Assembly (NCBI GenBank): GCA_003151295.1
Contig: PLXD01000151.1
Span: forward strand, 722-15,506
Reading direction: 5' to 3'
Origin: Chitinophagaceae bacterium
GTDB lineage: Bacteria > Bacteroidota > Bacteroidia > Chitinophagales > Chitinophagaceae
Length of the DNA stretch: 14,785 bases
Both the position numbers and the translations under genes were made by a program. This document shows, piece after piece, positions 8,058-14,785 of this stretch; position 1 is the stretch's first letter; each line of letters opens with the position of its first letter. The notes below the pieces were generated by a model. The model was not told the DNA's origin. It made no database searches and saw only the letters and a list, made by a program, of their open reading frames with translations.

Positions 8058-8321
8058 ATGTCAATAAAACCGCAAACCATGTATAATAAATTCCCAATAA
8101 AATTCAATGACGATGGCAAACAATACATCGCCGAGATAAAGCCTCTGTCAACGCGTATGGAGAAAAATCTCCCTACGCGGTTTGAAGTATCCATGAATAA
8201 TATTTATTACGGATTGGTGCAGAGATCCGGCGAAAGTTGGGAAACTAATTCTCCAAAATGTGGATTTATACTAGAGAAGATCGGCCATCATATCAGCAAT
8301 TGGTATGATGAGCATTTTTAA
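8058..8321 (+). CDS. Small conserved-looking hypothetical protein
   Basis: I do not recognise a named family. From the ATG at 8058 it would be 87 residues; an in-frame ATG at 8079 (MYNKFPIKF) gives 80 and begins right before the folded-looking part, so either is possible. A TTG at 8019 would extend it into the leuB stop and is unlikely. The protein is soluble, without signal peptide or membrane segment, and alternates short strands: KFPIKFND, QYIAEIKPL, RFEVSMNNIYYGLVQR, then a C-terminal helix ending ISNWYDEHF. The shape suggests a small beta-rich domain. It follows leuB by 35 bases on the same strand and could be read through from the leu operon. It ends 16 bases from a convergent gene. Confidence 0.65.
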   Translation: MSIKPQTMYNKFPIKFNDDGKQYIAEIKPLSTRMEKNLPTRFEVSMNNIYYGLVQRSGESWETNSPKCGFILEKIGHHISNWYDEHF

Positions 8322-8337
8322 TGGAGGGGACCTTCCT

Positions 8338-8511
8338 TTATTTTTTCGGAACTTTCGCTCCTTCTTTACGCGCTTCCGAAAGGCCGATCGCGATGGCCTG
8401 TTTTGGATTGGTGACCTTTTTGCCGCTGCGACCGCTTTTGAGTTTGCCTTCTTTCATTTCTTCCATGGACTTTTTGACCTTGGATTGCGATTCTTTAGAA
8501 TACTTTGCCAT
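8338..8511 (-). CDS. Small lysine-rich DUF6496-type protein
   Basis: A 57-residue reading frame starts at the ATG at 8511 and stops at 8338. It begins MAKYSKESQSKVKKSMEEMK, continues EGKLKSGRSGKKVTN, and ends PKQAIAIGLSEARKEGAKVP plus KK. The pattern of a YSK helix, EGKLKSG, K.VTN.KQAIAIGLSEAR and a basic tail is that of a small family I recall as DUF6496, widespread in bacteria and of unknown function; the high lysine content suggests nucleic-acid or acidic-partner binding, which is inference. It is convergent with the preceding small gene (16 bases apart) and divergent from the helicase gene (75 bases apart). It is easily missed because of its length and because a longer spurious frame overlaps it on the other strand. 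Confidence 0.88.
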   Translation of the reverse strand: MAKYSKESQSKVKKSMEEMKEGKLKSGRSGKKVTNPKQAIAIGLSEARKEGAKVPKK

Positions 8512-8574
8512 ATAGATTTCTTTTTATATGAAATATCAAATTGCATGCCACCATACCTGTAGAAAATAACACCC

Positions 8575-8582
8575 TACCTTTG
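8575..8582 (+). promoter_or_regulatory. Bacteroidota -7 element, possibly for a leaderless helicase mRNA
   Basis: TACCTTTG is an exact match to the -7 consensus TAnnTTTG recognised by the primary sigma factor of Bacteroidota. Its last G is only four bases before the ATG at 8587. If the element works at the usual distance, transcription would start at or next to the start codon, giving a leaderless message. No TTTG is present at the normal -33 spacing; the nearest TTG is at 8541-8543, about 31 bases upstream, which is too far. Confidence 0.5.
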
Positions 8583-8586
8583 CCGG

Positions 8587-10533
8587 ATGGATTATTTCAA
8601 AAAGCTACTTGACTTGTTGAGGATCGAGCAGGAAGAAGACCGGCAATCCTACCGGAGGCTGACCGAAACCTCCTCCGTGGTGGAACGCAGGGCAGCCGGG
8701 CTTGCCTGGTATCCCATCGCCATCAAAGACGAAGAGGTAGGCCGGGGAGATTATCTGACAGTCGAAGTGGAACGTACAACACACCAGGATAGTGACCATC
8801 AACTTCGTTTCGGAGCGGCGGCGGCGCTTTTTTCCAATCATGATCCCCATACTGACCGTGTGGAGGGAGTTATCTCTTACCAAAGCGGCAATAAGCTCAA
8901 GATCACCCTACGCACGGATGAATTGCCAGACTGGTCGCGGGACGGGAAATTAGGGATAGACCTCCTCTTTGACGACAATAGTTATAATGAAATGCAAAAT
9001 GCCCTTAAGCAGGCATCGACACTGCTTGAAAAGGGGGATAAAGGGGAAGAGAACCACCTGCTGAAGATCCTTACCGGCGAAAAAAAGCCTGGTTTCCATT
9101 TGATGCCGGTAGATGAAGGGCTGGCAGCCAGGAGTAAGACATCATTGGGACCACCGCTGAATGACTCGCAACAGGCGGCCGTCAATAAGATCCTTTCCGC
9201 TAATGAACTGGCTATCGTGCACGGACCGCCTGGCACGGGTAAGACCACTACCCTGGTACAAGCTATCAAAGCTCTTCTCAAACAGGATCCCGGGCAGATA
9301 TTGGTCGTTGCACCCAGCAACACGGCGGTCGACCTGCTCAGTGAAAAATTATCCGACGGAGGGCTGAATGTGCTACGTGTCGGCAACCCGGCCAGGGTTT
9401 CGGTAAGACTGATGTCTTTAACGCTGGACAGTAAGATCGGGGAACACGGCAGTATGAAGGAAGTACGGAAACTGAAGAAGCAGGCGAATGAGTTCCGGAA
9501 TATGGCTCATAAATACAAACGCAATTTCGGTAAGGCGGAGCGGGACCAACGCAAGGCGCTCTTCGACGAAGCCCGCAATATCATGAAGCAGGTGGAGCAG
9601 ACCGAACAATATATCACCAATGACCTGATAGCCCGGGCCCAGGTGATCACCGCCACCCTGGTCGGTTCCAATCACTACACCGTAAAACACCTGAAGTACG
9701 GAACGGTGGTCATCGATGAAGCGGGACAGGCCCTCGAACCTGCCTGCTGGATACCGATCCTGAAAGCCAAAAAAGTGATACTGGCCGGCGATCATAACCA
9801 GTTATCCCCTACCGTCAAATCCGACGAAGCGGCCCGAAAAGGATTAAGCACGACCTTACTCGAAAAGTGCGTGGCCCTGCACCCGGAGGCCGTCGTCCTG
9901 TTGGAAGAGCAATATCGCATGCATGAAATGATCATGGGCTATTCGTCTGCCCAGTTCTACCGGAACCGTTTGAGAGCGCATGCCTCCGTAGCCCGTCACC
10001 TACTGTTCGAGGCAGACAGCCCCCTCGCGTTCGTGGATACAGCCGGGTGTGGGTTTGACGAAAAGACGGAGGGCGTCCGCATCAGCAATCCCGAGGAAGC
10101 GGCTTTTTTATTCAAACATTTAACTCGGCTCTTTACCGAACTCAGTGATCATTACGCTCCTGACAATTTTCCTACGATCGCCATCATATCGCCTTATAAA
10201 GAACAGATCACTGTGCTGAAAGAACAGTTGATGCACTCCCCCGCCCTAAAAGTCATCGGAGATAAAATATCGGTCAACACCATTGACAGTTTCCAGGGGC
10301 AGGAGCGGGATATCGTCTACATCAGCATGACCCGAAGCAATCAGGAAACCAGGATCGGTTTCCTGTCGGACATCCGCCGGATGAATGTCGCCATGACGAG
10401 GGCCCGGAAAAAATTAGTGGTCATCGGTGACAGCGCTACCCTTTCCAACCTGCCTTTTTATGCGGACTTCATCAGCTATGCGGAAAAAAGGAAGGCCTAT
10501 CAGAGCGCCTGGGAATTCGCGGATGCCGGTTGA
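8587..10533 (+). CDS. Superfamily 1B (Upf1/SMUBP2-like) DNA/RNA helicase
   Basis: This 648-residue ATP-dependent helicase carries the full SF1B motif set. An N-terminal beta-rich region (about 1-180, including YLTVEVERT and GVISYQSGNKLKITL) resembles the 1B/stalk part of IGHMBP2-like proteins. Then come a Q motif LNDSQQAAV (191-199), Walker A GPPGTGKTTT (213-222), motif Ia VVAPSNTAVDLL (240-251), Walker B VVIDEAGQALEP (374-385), motif III AGDHNQLSP (400-408), EEQYRMHEMI (440-449), motif V VNTIDSFQGQERDIVYIS (563-580) and motif VI NVAMTRARKKLVVIG (600-614). A charged, probably helical insertion lies at about 288-345 between motifs Ia and II. These enzymes unwind nucleic acid 5' to 3'; the substrate is not evident, and a general repair or RNA role is inference. 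No nuclease domain is fused and no defence partner is adjacent. The ATG at 8587 starts directly at the conserved N-terminal helix. Confidence 0.95.
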   Translation: MDYFKKLLDLLRIEQEEDRQSYRRLTETSSVVERRAAGLAWYPIAIKDEEVGRGDYLTVEVERTTHQDSDHQLRFGAAAALFSNHDPHTDRVEGVISYQSGNKLKITLRTDELPDWSRDGKLGIDLLFDDNSYNEMQNALKQASTLLEKGDKGEENHLLKILTGEKKPGFHLMPVDEGLAARSKTSLGPPLNDSQQAAVNKILSANELAIVHGPPGTGKTTTLVQAIKALLKQDPGQILVVAPSNTAVDLLSEKLSDGGLNVLRVGNPARVSVRLMSLTLDSKIGEHGSMKEVRKLKKQANEFRNMAHKYKRNFGKAERDQRKALFDEARNIMKQVEQTEQYITNDLIARAQVITATLVGSNHYTVKHLKYGTVVIDEAGQALEPACWIPILKAKKVILAGDHNQLSPTVKSDEAARKGLSTTLLEKCVALHPEAVVLLEEQYRMHEMIMGYSSAQFYRNRLRAHASVARHLLFEADSPLAFVDTAGCGFDEKTEGVRISNPEEAAFLFKHLTRLFTELSDHYAPDNFPTIAIISPYKEQITVLKEQLMHSPALKVIGDKISVNTIDSFQGQERDIVYISMTRSNQETRIGFLSDIRRMNVAMTRARKKLVVIGDSATLSNLPFYADFISYAEKRKAYQSAWEFADAG

Positions 10534-10550
10534 ACTTTATTTACATTTAA

Positions 10551-10976
10551 TCAGGAATTCCCGGATTCGAAATAGGGAACCTCATCATGAGATTCTTTTT
10601 CAGTTCCCCGCCAGTAGGCCAGGGTCACTATATGGCCATCGGGCGTCCGCAACAATCTGCCAAATATCGCATTTATAGGGTTGAACGCCGTATCCGTTAC
10701 CCCTACTGTAAACGTTTCGGGAGGAGCCGGGGTGGGTATTGAAATTGGTGTTGAGGCCGCATTCCCTTCGGCCGGCGGTTCCGGGGCGGCCGCGGAAGCC
10801 GGAACGGGGGCAGGCGCTGCTTTTGGAGGGGGACTTGGAATTACCACTACCGTATACCCGTTGAATGCGAGCAATGATTGCAGGAATGACGCCCTTTGTG
10901 TCAATACATTCTTTTCCACAATGGCGCATTTGATCCCGTCCAGGTCTTCGAATAAATGATTCTGATTGATTGCCAT
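10551..10976 (-). CDS. Conserved-looking hypothetical protein with Ala/Pro linker, next to nuoN
   Basis: This 141-residue protein belongs to no family I can name, though the sequence feels familiar from Chitinophagaceae genomes. It has three parts. An N-terminal segment (1-47) contains HLFEDLDGIKCAIVEKNV and FLQSLLAFNGYTVVVIPSPP, a helix-strand pattern. A low-complexity linker (about 48-87) is rich in Ala and Pro (PPPKAAPAPVPASAAAPEP). A C-terminal segment (88-141) contains FTVGVTDTAFNPINAIFGR and TPDGHIVTLAYW. There is no signal peptide or membrane span, so it is probably cytoplasmic. It starts 28 bases after the nuoN stop on the same strand, so it may be the last gene of the complex I operon; a role in complex I is only a guess. 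It ends 17 bases from the convergent helicase stop. Its linker codons are more GC-rich than its surroundings. Confidence 0.82.
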   Translation of the reverse strand: MAINQNHLFEDLDGIKCAIVEKNVLTQRASFLQSLLAFNGYTVVVIPSPPPKAAPAPVPASAAAPEPPAEGNAASTPISIPTPAPPETFTVGVTDTAFNPINAIFGRLLRTPDGHIVTLAYWRGTEKESHDEVPYFESGNS

Positions 10977-11004
10977 AACGATTACCCAGCTATTAATAAA
11001 TAGA

Positions 11005-12414
11005 TTATCCGGCTATTAATGAATAAATATATTGATAGGCCCCGCTTGCCAGCCCCGTTATCAAAACGCCCCCGATACAAATAACCAGCGCCATCTTTGC
11101 AGGCATGCCGGTTTGTATCCTTTCTACCGGCTGCCCGTTTTGCTCCATGAACATCACTTTGACTATCCGCAGGTAATAGTATAAAGAAACGACCATGTTC
11201 AGGACTGCGACGGTGATCAACCCGTAATTGCCCTTGTCGGCGCCGGCCAATAGCAAAAAAAACTTGCCGAAGAAACCGGCCGTAGGAGGAATACCTGCAA
11301 GAGAGAACAGGGAAATAGCCAGCACCCAGGTCAGGAGAGGATTGGTCTTGTAAAGACCCCTATAGTCATTCACATTCTCCTTGCCCGCCTGGGTACTCAT
11401 CAGCGCTACCACTCCAAATGCGCCCAGATTGGAGAAAATGTAGATCAGGACGAAATAGACTACCGAGGTTCCTCCTGCTTCAGATTGCCCGCTGATCCCT
11501 ATCAGTATGAAACCCATTTGTGCAATGGATGAAAATGCAAGGAATCGTTTCATATTTTGCTGGCGCAGCGCAAATAAATTGCCGATGACCATGGTGAGAA
11601 TGGACAGAAGATAAATTATATTATACCAAGTATTACCCTGGGATCTGAAAACGATGTACAGGACCGGGACCAGCACAAACAGGATAGCGGCTTTTGAAAC
11701 GACCGATAGGTAAGAAGTGACAGCGACCGGGGCACCTTGATATACATCGGCCGTCCATAAATGAAAAGGAACGACGGAAATTTTAAAGGCAAAGGCCGCC
11801 AATAAGAGGACGAAGGCAAATAATTGCAAAGGGCTTCCATTCAGTTGTTCCGCTAATACGGCAAAGTCCAGCGTTCCCGTCGTTCCATACAGCATGGAAA
11901 TGCCAAACAAGAGCAGGCCGGAGGAAAAGGCAGAAGACAGGATAAACTTAATGGCCGCTTCGGAAGACAGCCGTTTGTCCAGGTCAAAATTGACCAGTGC
12001 AGCCAGGGGAATCGTGGAGAGCTCCAATCCCACAAAGAACAGCAGTAAATTACCGCTGGAGATCATGAAAAACATACCCAGCAGGGTAGACAGCAACAGC
12101 ATATAAAATTCGGCCACGTGCTTGTGCTGCAGCAGCCAGTCATAGGCCTGCAAAGAAATGATGAGTGTTCCAAGGCTCAGCATATTTTTCTCCAATACCA
12201 GCAGGTGATCGGTGTGGAAACTACCCCCGAACAGGCTTCCTGGCCGATTACAAAAAAAACCAGCAACTAAATTGACCAGCAACAACAGGTTAATGATCTG
12301 CAGCAGGAATCCATTACCCTGTTTTTTATTTCCAATCTTCAGCAATAAAATAATAATAAGCAAGAGCGTTACAAGCAACTCCGCTTTCATCAATACAAAA
12401 AAGTCTTTCGGCAT
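11005..12414 (-). CDS. nuoN: NADH-quinone oxidoreductase subunit N
   Basis: NuoN, 469 residues, is one of the three antiporter-like membrane subunits of respiratory complex I, which couples NADH oxidation to proton pumping. It is almost entirely hydrophobic, with about 14 membrane segments. The proton-path charges are present: Glu131 in FVGLELSTIP (TM5), Lys211 in AFAFKISVVPFHLW (TM7), Lys241 in VVSKAAILF (TM8) and Lys384 in AGFFGKFFLL (TM12). MKRFLAFSSIAQMGFILIG (288-306) and SLAGIPPTAGFFGK (371-384) are family signatures. It follows nuoM by 68 bases, in the standard order L-M-N. No promoter is evident in the gap, so it is likely read from upstream. The ATG at 12414 begins at MPKDFFVLMKAELL, just before the first membrane segment. 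Confidence 0.97.
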   Translation of the reverse strand: MPKDFFVLMKAELLVTLLLIIILLLKIGNKKQGNGFLLQIINLLLLVNLVAGFFCNRPGSLFGGSFHTDHLLVLEKNMLSLGTLIISLQAYDWLLQHKHVAEFYMLLLSTLLGMFFMISSGNLLLFFVGLELSTIPLAALVNFDLDKRLSSEAAIKFILSSAFSSGLLLFGISMLYGTTGTLDFAVLAEQLNGSPLQLFAFVLLLAAFAFKISVVPFHLWTADVYQGAPVAVTSYLSVVSKAAILFVLVPVLYIVFRSQGNTWYNIIYLLSILTMVIGNLFALRQQNMKRFLAFSSIAQMGFILIGISGQSEAGGTSVVYFVLIYIFSNLGAFGVVALMSTQAGKENVNDYRGLYKTNPLLTWVLAISLFSLAGIPPTAGFFGKFFLLLAGADKGNYGLITVAVLNMVVSLYYYLRIVKVMFMEQNGQPVERIQTGMPAKMALVICIGGVLITGLASGAYQYIYSLIAG

Positions 12415-12482
12415 AAATTCATTCGTATAAATATTTTCGACACAAGGTCTTTCTGTATAAACGCGGTCCTTATCATGAATAG

Positions 12483-13985
12483 TTATCTGTGCATGATCGC
12501 TTCACTGGTATGCAGGATCGCTTCACTGGCCGGCGCGATGAGGTTATTCAACCAGAAAGGTGCCACCCCGACGGCTACGATCCCAATCACCAAAATGGTC
12601 ACTGCCAGTCGCTCATTCCAACCGGCGTCCTTCAGGGACCTGAAATGATCCTGGCCGACCGGTCCCATGATCGCCTGTCCAACGGCTCGTAAGATATACA
12701 CGGCAGTTACGACGATAGACGAACAGGCGGCAATCGTCGCCCACCGGTAAAAACCATCTGCATGCTCCCAGGAACCCATAAAGACGGTCACTTCCGCGAC
12801 AAACCCGCTTAGCCCCGGTAAGCCGAGGGAACATAAGCCAGCCAACACAAATGCGGTTGAAATGAAGGGCATCACTTTCAGGAGTCCTCCCAATTTTGCA
12901 ACCGTTCGGGTATGCGTACGGTCATAGATCATGCCAATACACGCAAAGAAAAGGGCGGTCATCAATCCATGGGAAACCATCTGCATCACAGCGCCGGTAA
13001 TCGCTGTCTTCGTCAGCATGCCGATGCCCAACAGCACAAATCCGCAGTGGCTGATAGAAGAATACGCATTGATGTATTTCAGGTCAGTCTGCATCATGGT
13101 GGCAAATGCCCCATACAAAATGGCGATGGCCGACAGCAACACGATGATCCCCGAATAGTAGTGCGCCGCAGCGGGCAGCAAGAAAGTGGCAACCCTCAAA
13201 CAACCATAGCCGCCGAGCTTCATAGAAATACCTGCCAGGAACATGGAGGCTGCCGTGGGTGCGGAAGAATGTCCATCGGGAACCCAGGTATGAAAGGGGA
13301 ATAACGCCGCGAATATTCCAAAACCGATGAAAATAAAGGGGAAGAACAGCTTTTGGGTCTCCACGGGGATATTCATCTGCGCGATCCGCAGCAGGTCGAA
13401 ACTATGCATGCCGTCAGCGGTAGCGGAATGAAAATAGATCCCCGTCAATCCCACGAATACCAGGGCGGATCCGGCCATCAGCATCAGCACAAGCTTCATG
13501 GCGCTATATTCCTTATTCCCACTTCCCCAGATAACGATCAGCATGAATTTGGGGATGACTGCCAGTTCCAGGAAAAAAAACAGCGTAAACAGGTCCAGGG
13601 AAATAAAAAATCCATAGGCGCCCACGCTGAGCAATAAGAGCAGGAAGAAAAATTCTTTACTCAACTTTTCGATGTTCCAGGAGACCAATACGCCTGCGAG
13701 TACGATCAGGGAAGTAAGCAGGATCATAGCCACGGAAATCCCGTCCACTCCTGTATGATAATGGATTTGAAGGGGGGCATACCATACATGATCTTCCTGG
13801 AACAACATGAGACCGGTATTTCCGGACACCCGTTGGTTCCAATAAAAACACAGCAATGCAAGACCGAGTCCCACTTGCAGCGCAGCGCCTGTTGCCGCGA
13901 CGGCCCTTACCTGCTTAAATCCCCTGCACAGGAGGACGACGAGGGAGGTTAGAAACGGTAATATGACCAGCAAGCTCAGATTCAT
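12483..13985 (-). CDS. nuoM: NADH-quinone oxidoreductase subunit M
   Basis: NuoM, 500 residues, is the middle antiporter-like subunit of complex I. Conserved elements include FFFLELAVIP with Glu140 in TM5, FPFHTWVPDGHSSAPTAAS (229-247), SMKLGGYGCLRVA with Lys256 in TM8, INAYSSISHCGFVLLGIG (305-322) and GFVAEVTVF with Glu398 in TM12. One feature is unusual against E. coli NuoM: the TM7 segment reads GFGIFAALFPFHTW, with Phe225 where E. coli has the essential Lys234. An extra Lys146 sits six residues after Glu140 in TM5. The same PFHTW.P.GH subgroup may share these changes; I cannot check that here. The C-terminus ends with a duplicated SEAI(L/M)H. It lies 66 bases after nuoL and 68 before nuoN. 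The ATG at 13985 opens directly into the first membrane helix. Confidence 0.96.
   Translation of the reverse strand: MNLSLLVILPFLTSLVVLLCRGFKQVRAVAATGAALQVGLGLALLCFYWNQRVSGNTGLMLFQEDHVWYAPLQIHYHTGVDGISVAMILLTSLIVLAGVLVSWNIEKLSKEFFFLLLLLSVGAYGFFISLDLFTLFFFLELAVIPKFMLIVIWGSGNKEYSAMKLVLMLMAGSALVFVGLTGIYFHSATADGMHSFDLLRIAQMNIPVETQKLFFPFIFIGFGIFAALFPFHTWVPDGHSSAPTAASMFLAGISMKLGGYGCLRVATFLLPAAAHYYSGIIVLLSAIAILYGAFATMMQTDLKYINAYSSISHCGFVLLGIGMLTKTAITGAVMQMVSHGLMTALFFACIGMIYDRTHTRTVAKLGGLLKVMPFISTAFVLAGLCSLGLPGLSGFVAEVTVFMGSWEHADGFYRWATIAACSSIVVTAVYILRAVGQAIMGPVGQDHFRSLKDAGWNERLAVTILVIGIVAVGVAPFWLNNLIAPASEAILHTSEAIMHR
12490..12531. repeat. 21-bp tandem duplication at the 3' end of nuoM
   Basis: Two adjacent 21-base units begin TGCATGATCGCTTCACTGG and TGCAGGATCGCTTCACTGG; 18 of the first 19 bases are identical. 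They keep the nuoM frame and encode the repeated tail SEAILHT-SEAIMHR, so the duplication lengthens the C-terminus by seven residues without harm to the reading frame. It looks like a recent slippage event. Confidence 0.85.
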
Positions 13986-14051
13986 GATGTAACAGGTTCA
14001 AGTAAGTTAAAGATCCACATAAAAGATTCATGTATATAAAAATCATCAAAA

Positions 14052-14785
14052 TCATTTCCACAGATAAACAAACAAAACCGTCAGCCCCAGTGCGCCGGCA
14101 AAGAAATACAGCATATAATTTTGCAATTTCCCCGATTGTAAGCCTTTGATGCGTTCGGATATTTTTGCAATAGCAGCAGCCACGCCATTCATCATCCCGT
14201 CTATTATGTTCTTATCCACCCAGGCCGCTGGTCTTCCCACCAGGGGGAAGATCATCTTTTTAGTGACAAAAAGATACCCTTCATCGATATAAAATTTTTT
14301 ATACGCCACCCTGTATGCGCTACCCAACCAGGCCCTGATCTTTTGCGGACGATCATTTTGCCGGTAGTATAAACGGTATGCCAGCAGGATACCGCCGAGC
14401 GCCAGCGATACCGGGACGATGGAGAATAGTGGATCCACCCGGCTGTCAAAGGATCTTCCATCCGAATCGACAAAATGGGAAAAAGGAATGAATCCTGCCA
14501 GTAGCGCCCCCGCGCTTAAAATGACGAGGGAGAACTTCATGCCGGCCGATCCTTCACCATGGGTGGGATGGACTTCGCCGGACCCGGCTGATGCTCCGTG
14601 GGCATGGTGAGGGGGCCCTTGGGCATGGTGATAGGCACCATCCTTATTCCAGAATATGGAGAAATAGAGGCGAAACATATAGAAGGCGGTAATCGCAGAG
14701 GTAAGTAGCCCGATACCGTAAACGACTGCATTTGACCGCCACGCGGCCAATAAGATCTCCTCCTTGCTGAAGAATCCGGAGAACG
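14052..14785 (-). CDS. nuoL: NADH-quinone oxidoreductase subunit L, C-terminal part (runs off right edge)
   Basis: The minus-strand frame is open from the right edge to a TGA at 14052, giving the last 243 residues of NuoL, the distal antiporter-like subunit of complex I. It begins inside TM12 with FSGFFSKEEILLAAW. The Lys of the E. coli motif SKDEIL is kept while the following Asp is Glu here. TM13 follows (AFYMFRLYFSIFW), then a cytoplasmic or periplasmic loop rich in histidine (YHHAQGPPHHAHG). Further on come YKKFYIDEGYLFV and the amphipathic lateral-helix region (about 160-220, with VDKNIIDGMMNGVAAAIAKI), the LQSGKLQNY signature, and a last membrane helix ending FVYLWK. These features place it firmly in NuoL. 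The true start lies outside the window. nuoM follows after 66 bases. Confidence 0.96.
   Translation of the reverse strand, partial: FSGFFSKEEILLAAWRSNAVVYGIGLLTSAITAFYMFRLYFSIFWNKDGAYHHAQGPPHHAHGASAGSGEVHPTHGEGSAGMKFSLVILSAGALLAGFIPFSHFVDSDGRSFDSRVDPLFSIVPVSLALGGILLAYRLYYRQNDRPQKIRAWLGSAYRVAYKKFYIDEGYLFVTKKMIFPLVGRPAAWVDKNIIDGMMNGVAAAIAKISERIKGLQSGKLQNYMLYFFAGALGLTVLFVYLWK

Noticed and set aside
8305..8562. 85-codon plus-strand frame rich in Phe and Leu
   Set aside because: It is antisense to the DUF6496-type gene; its apparent hydrophobicity comes from complementing Lys codons.
8587..10533. Helicase as part of a defence island
   Set aside because: SF1 helicases occur in defence systems, but here there is no fused or adjacent nuclease, methylase or other effector, and the neighbours are housekeeping genes.
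10511..10562. Inverted repeat GGGAATTC / GAATTCCC spanning the ends of two convergent genes
   Set aside because: The arms are only 8 bp with a 36-base loop and no T-run, so a bidirectional terminator is not convincing.
10681..10959. 92-codon plus-strand frame rich in Gly and Ala
   Set aside because: It is the complement of the Ala/Pro linker of the 141-residue gene, a common artefact of GC-rich low-complexity DNA.

Overview
The window reads as chromosomal DNA from a member of the Bacteroidota, most likely in or near the Chitinophagaceae. The clues are a TonB-dependent receptor with a carboxypeptidase-regulatory-like N-terminal domain, start codons preceded by A/T-rich stretches instead of Shine-Dalgarno sequences, a TAnnTTTG-type promoter element, and small conserved proteins I associate with this group. 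The family assignment is inference from recall, not from a search. No tRNA, rRNA, CRISPR array, insertion sequence or integrase is visible.

Layout. (1) 1-697, minus strand: N-terminal 232 residues of a TonB-dependent outer-membrane receptor that runs off the left edge. (2) 698-986: divergent intergenic region with short repeats and a small hairpin. (3) 987-2693, plus: lipoprotein fusing a cytochrome c domain to a glucose/sorbosone-dehydrogenase-type beta-propeller. (4) 2694-3284: 591 bases without an intact gene, holding a cluster of degenerate repeats and then a decayed alpha-amylase (GH13) relic whose last part is readable in two shifted frames. (5) 3285-8022, plus: operon leuC-leuD-cimA-leuB. 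The third gene resembles Leptospira citramalate synthase more than classical LeuA, so the cluster probably serves isoleucine synthesis from pyruvate as well as leucine synthesis. An 80-87 residue unknown protein follows at 8058-8321.

(6) 8338-8511, minus: a 57-residue lysine-rich protein of the DUF6496 type. (7) 8587-10533, plus: an SF1B (Upf1/SMUBP2-like) helicase with a TACCTTTG element so close to its ATG that the message may be leaderless. (8) 10551-14785, minus: the 3' end of a respiratory complex I operon in the order nuoL (partial), nuoM, nuoN, followed by a 141-residue protein of unknown function with an Ala/Pro linker.

Most of the window is core metabolism. I did not find a clear new multi-gene system. 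The points most worth a second look are the amylase relic, the pyruvate-type specificity residues of the leuA-family enzyme, the replacement of the usual TM7 lysine by phenylalanine in NuoM, and the unknown protein at the end of the nuo operon.
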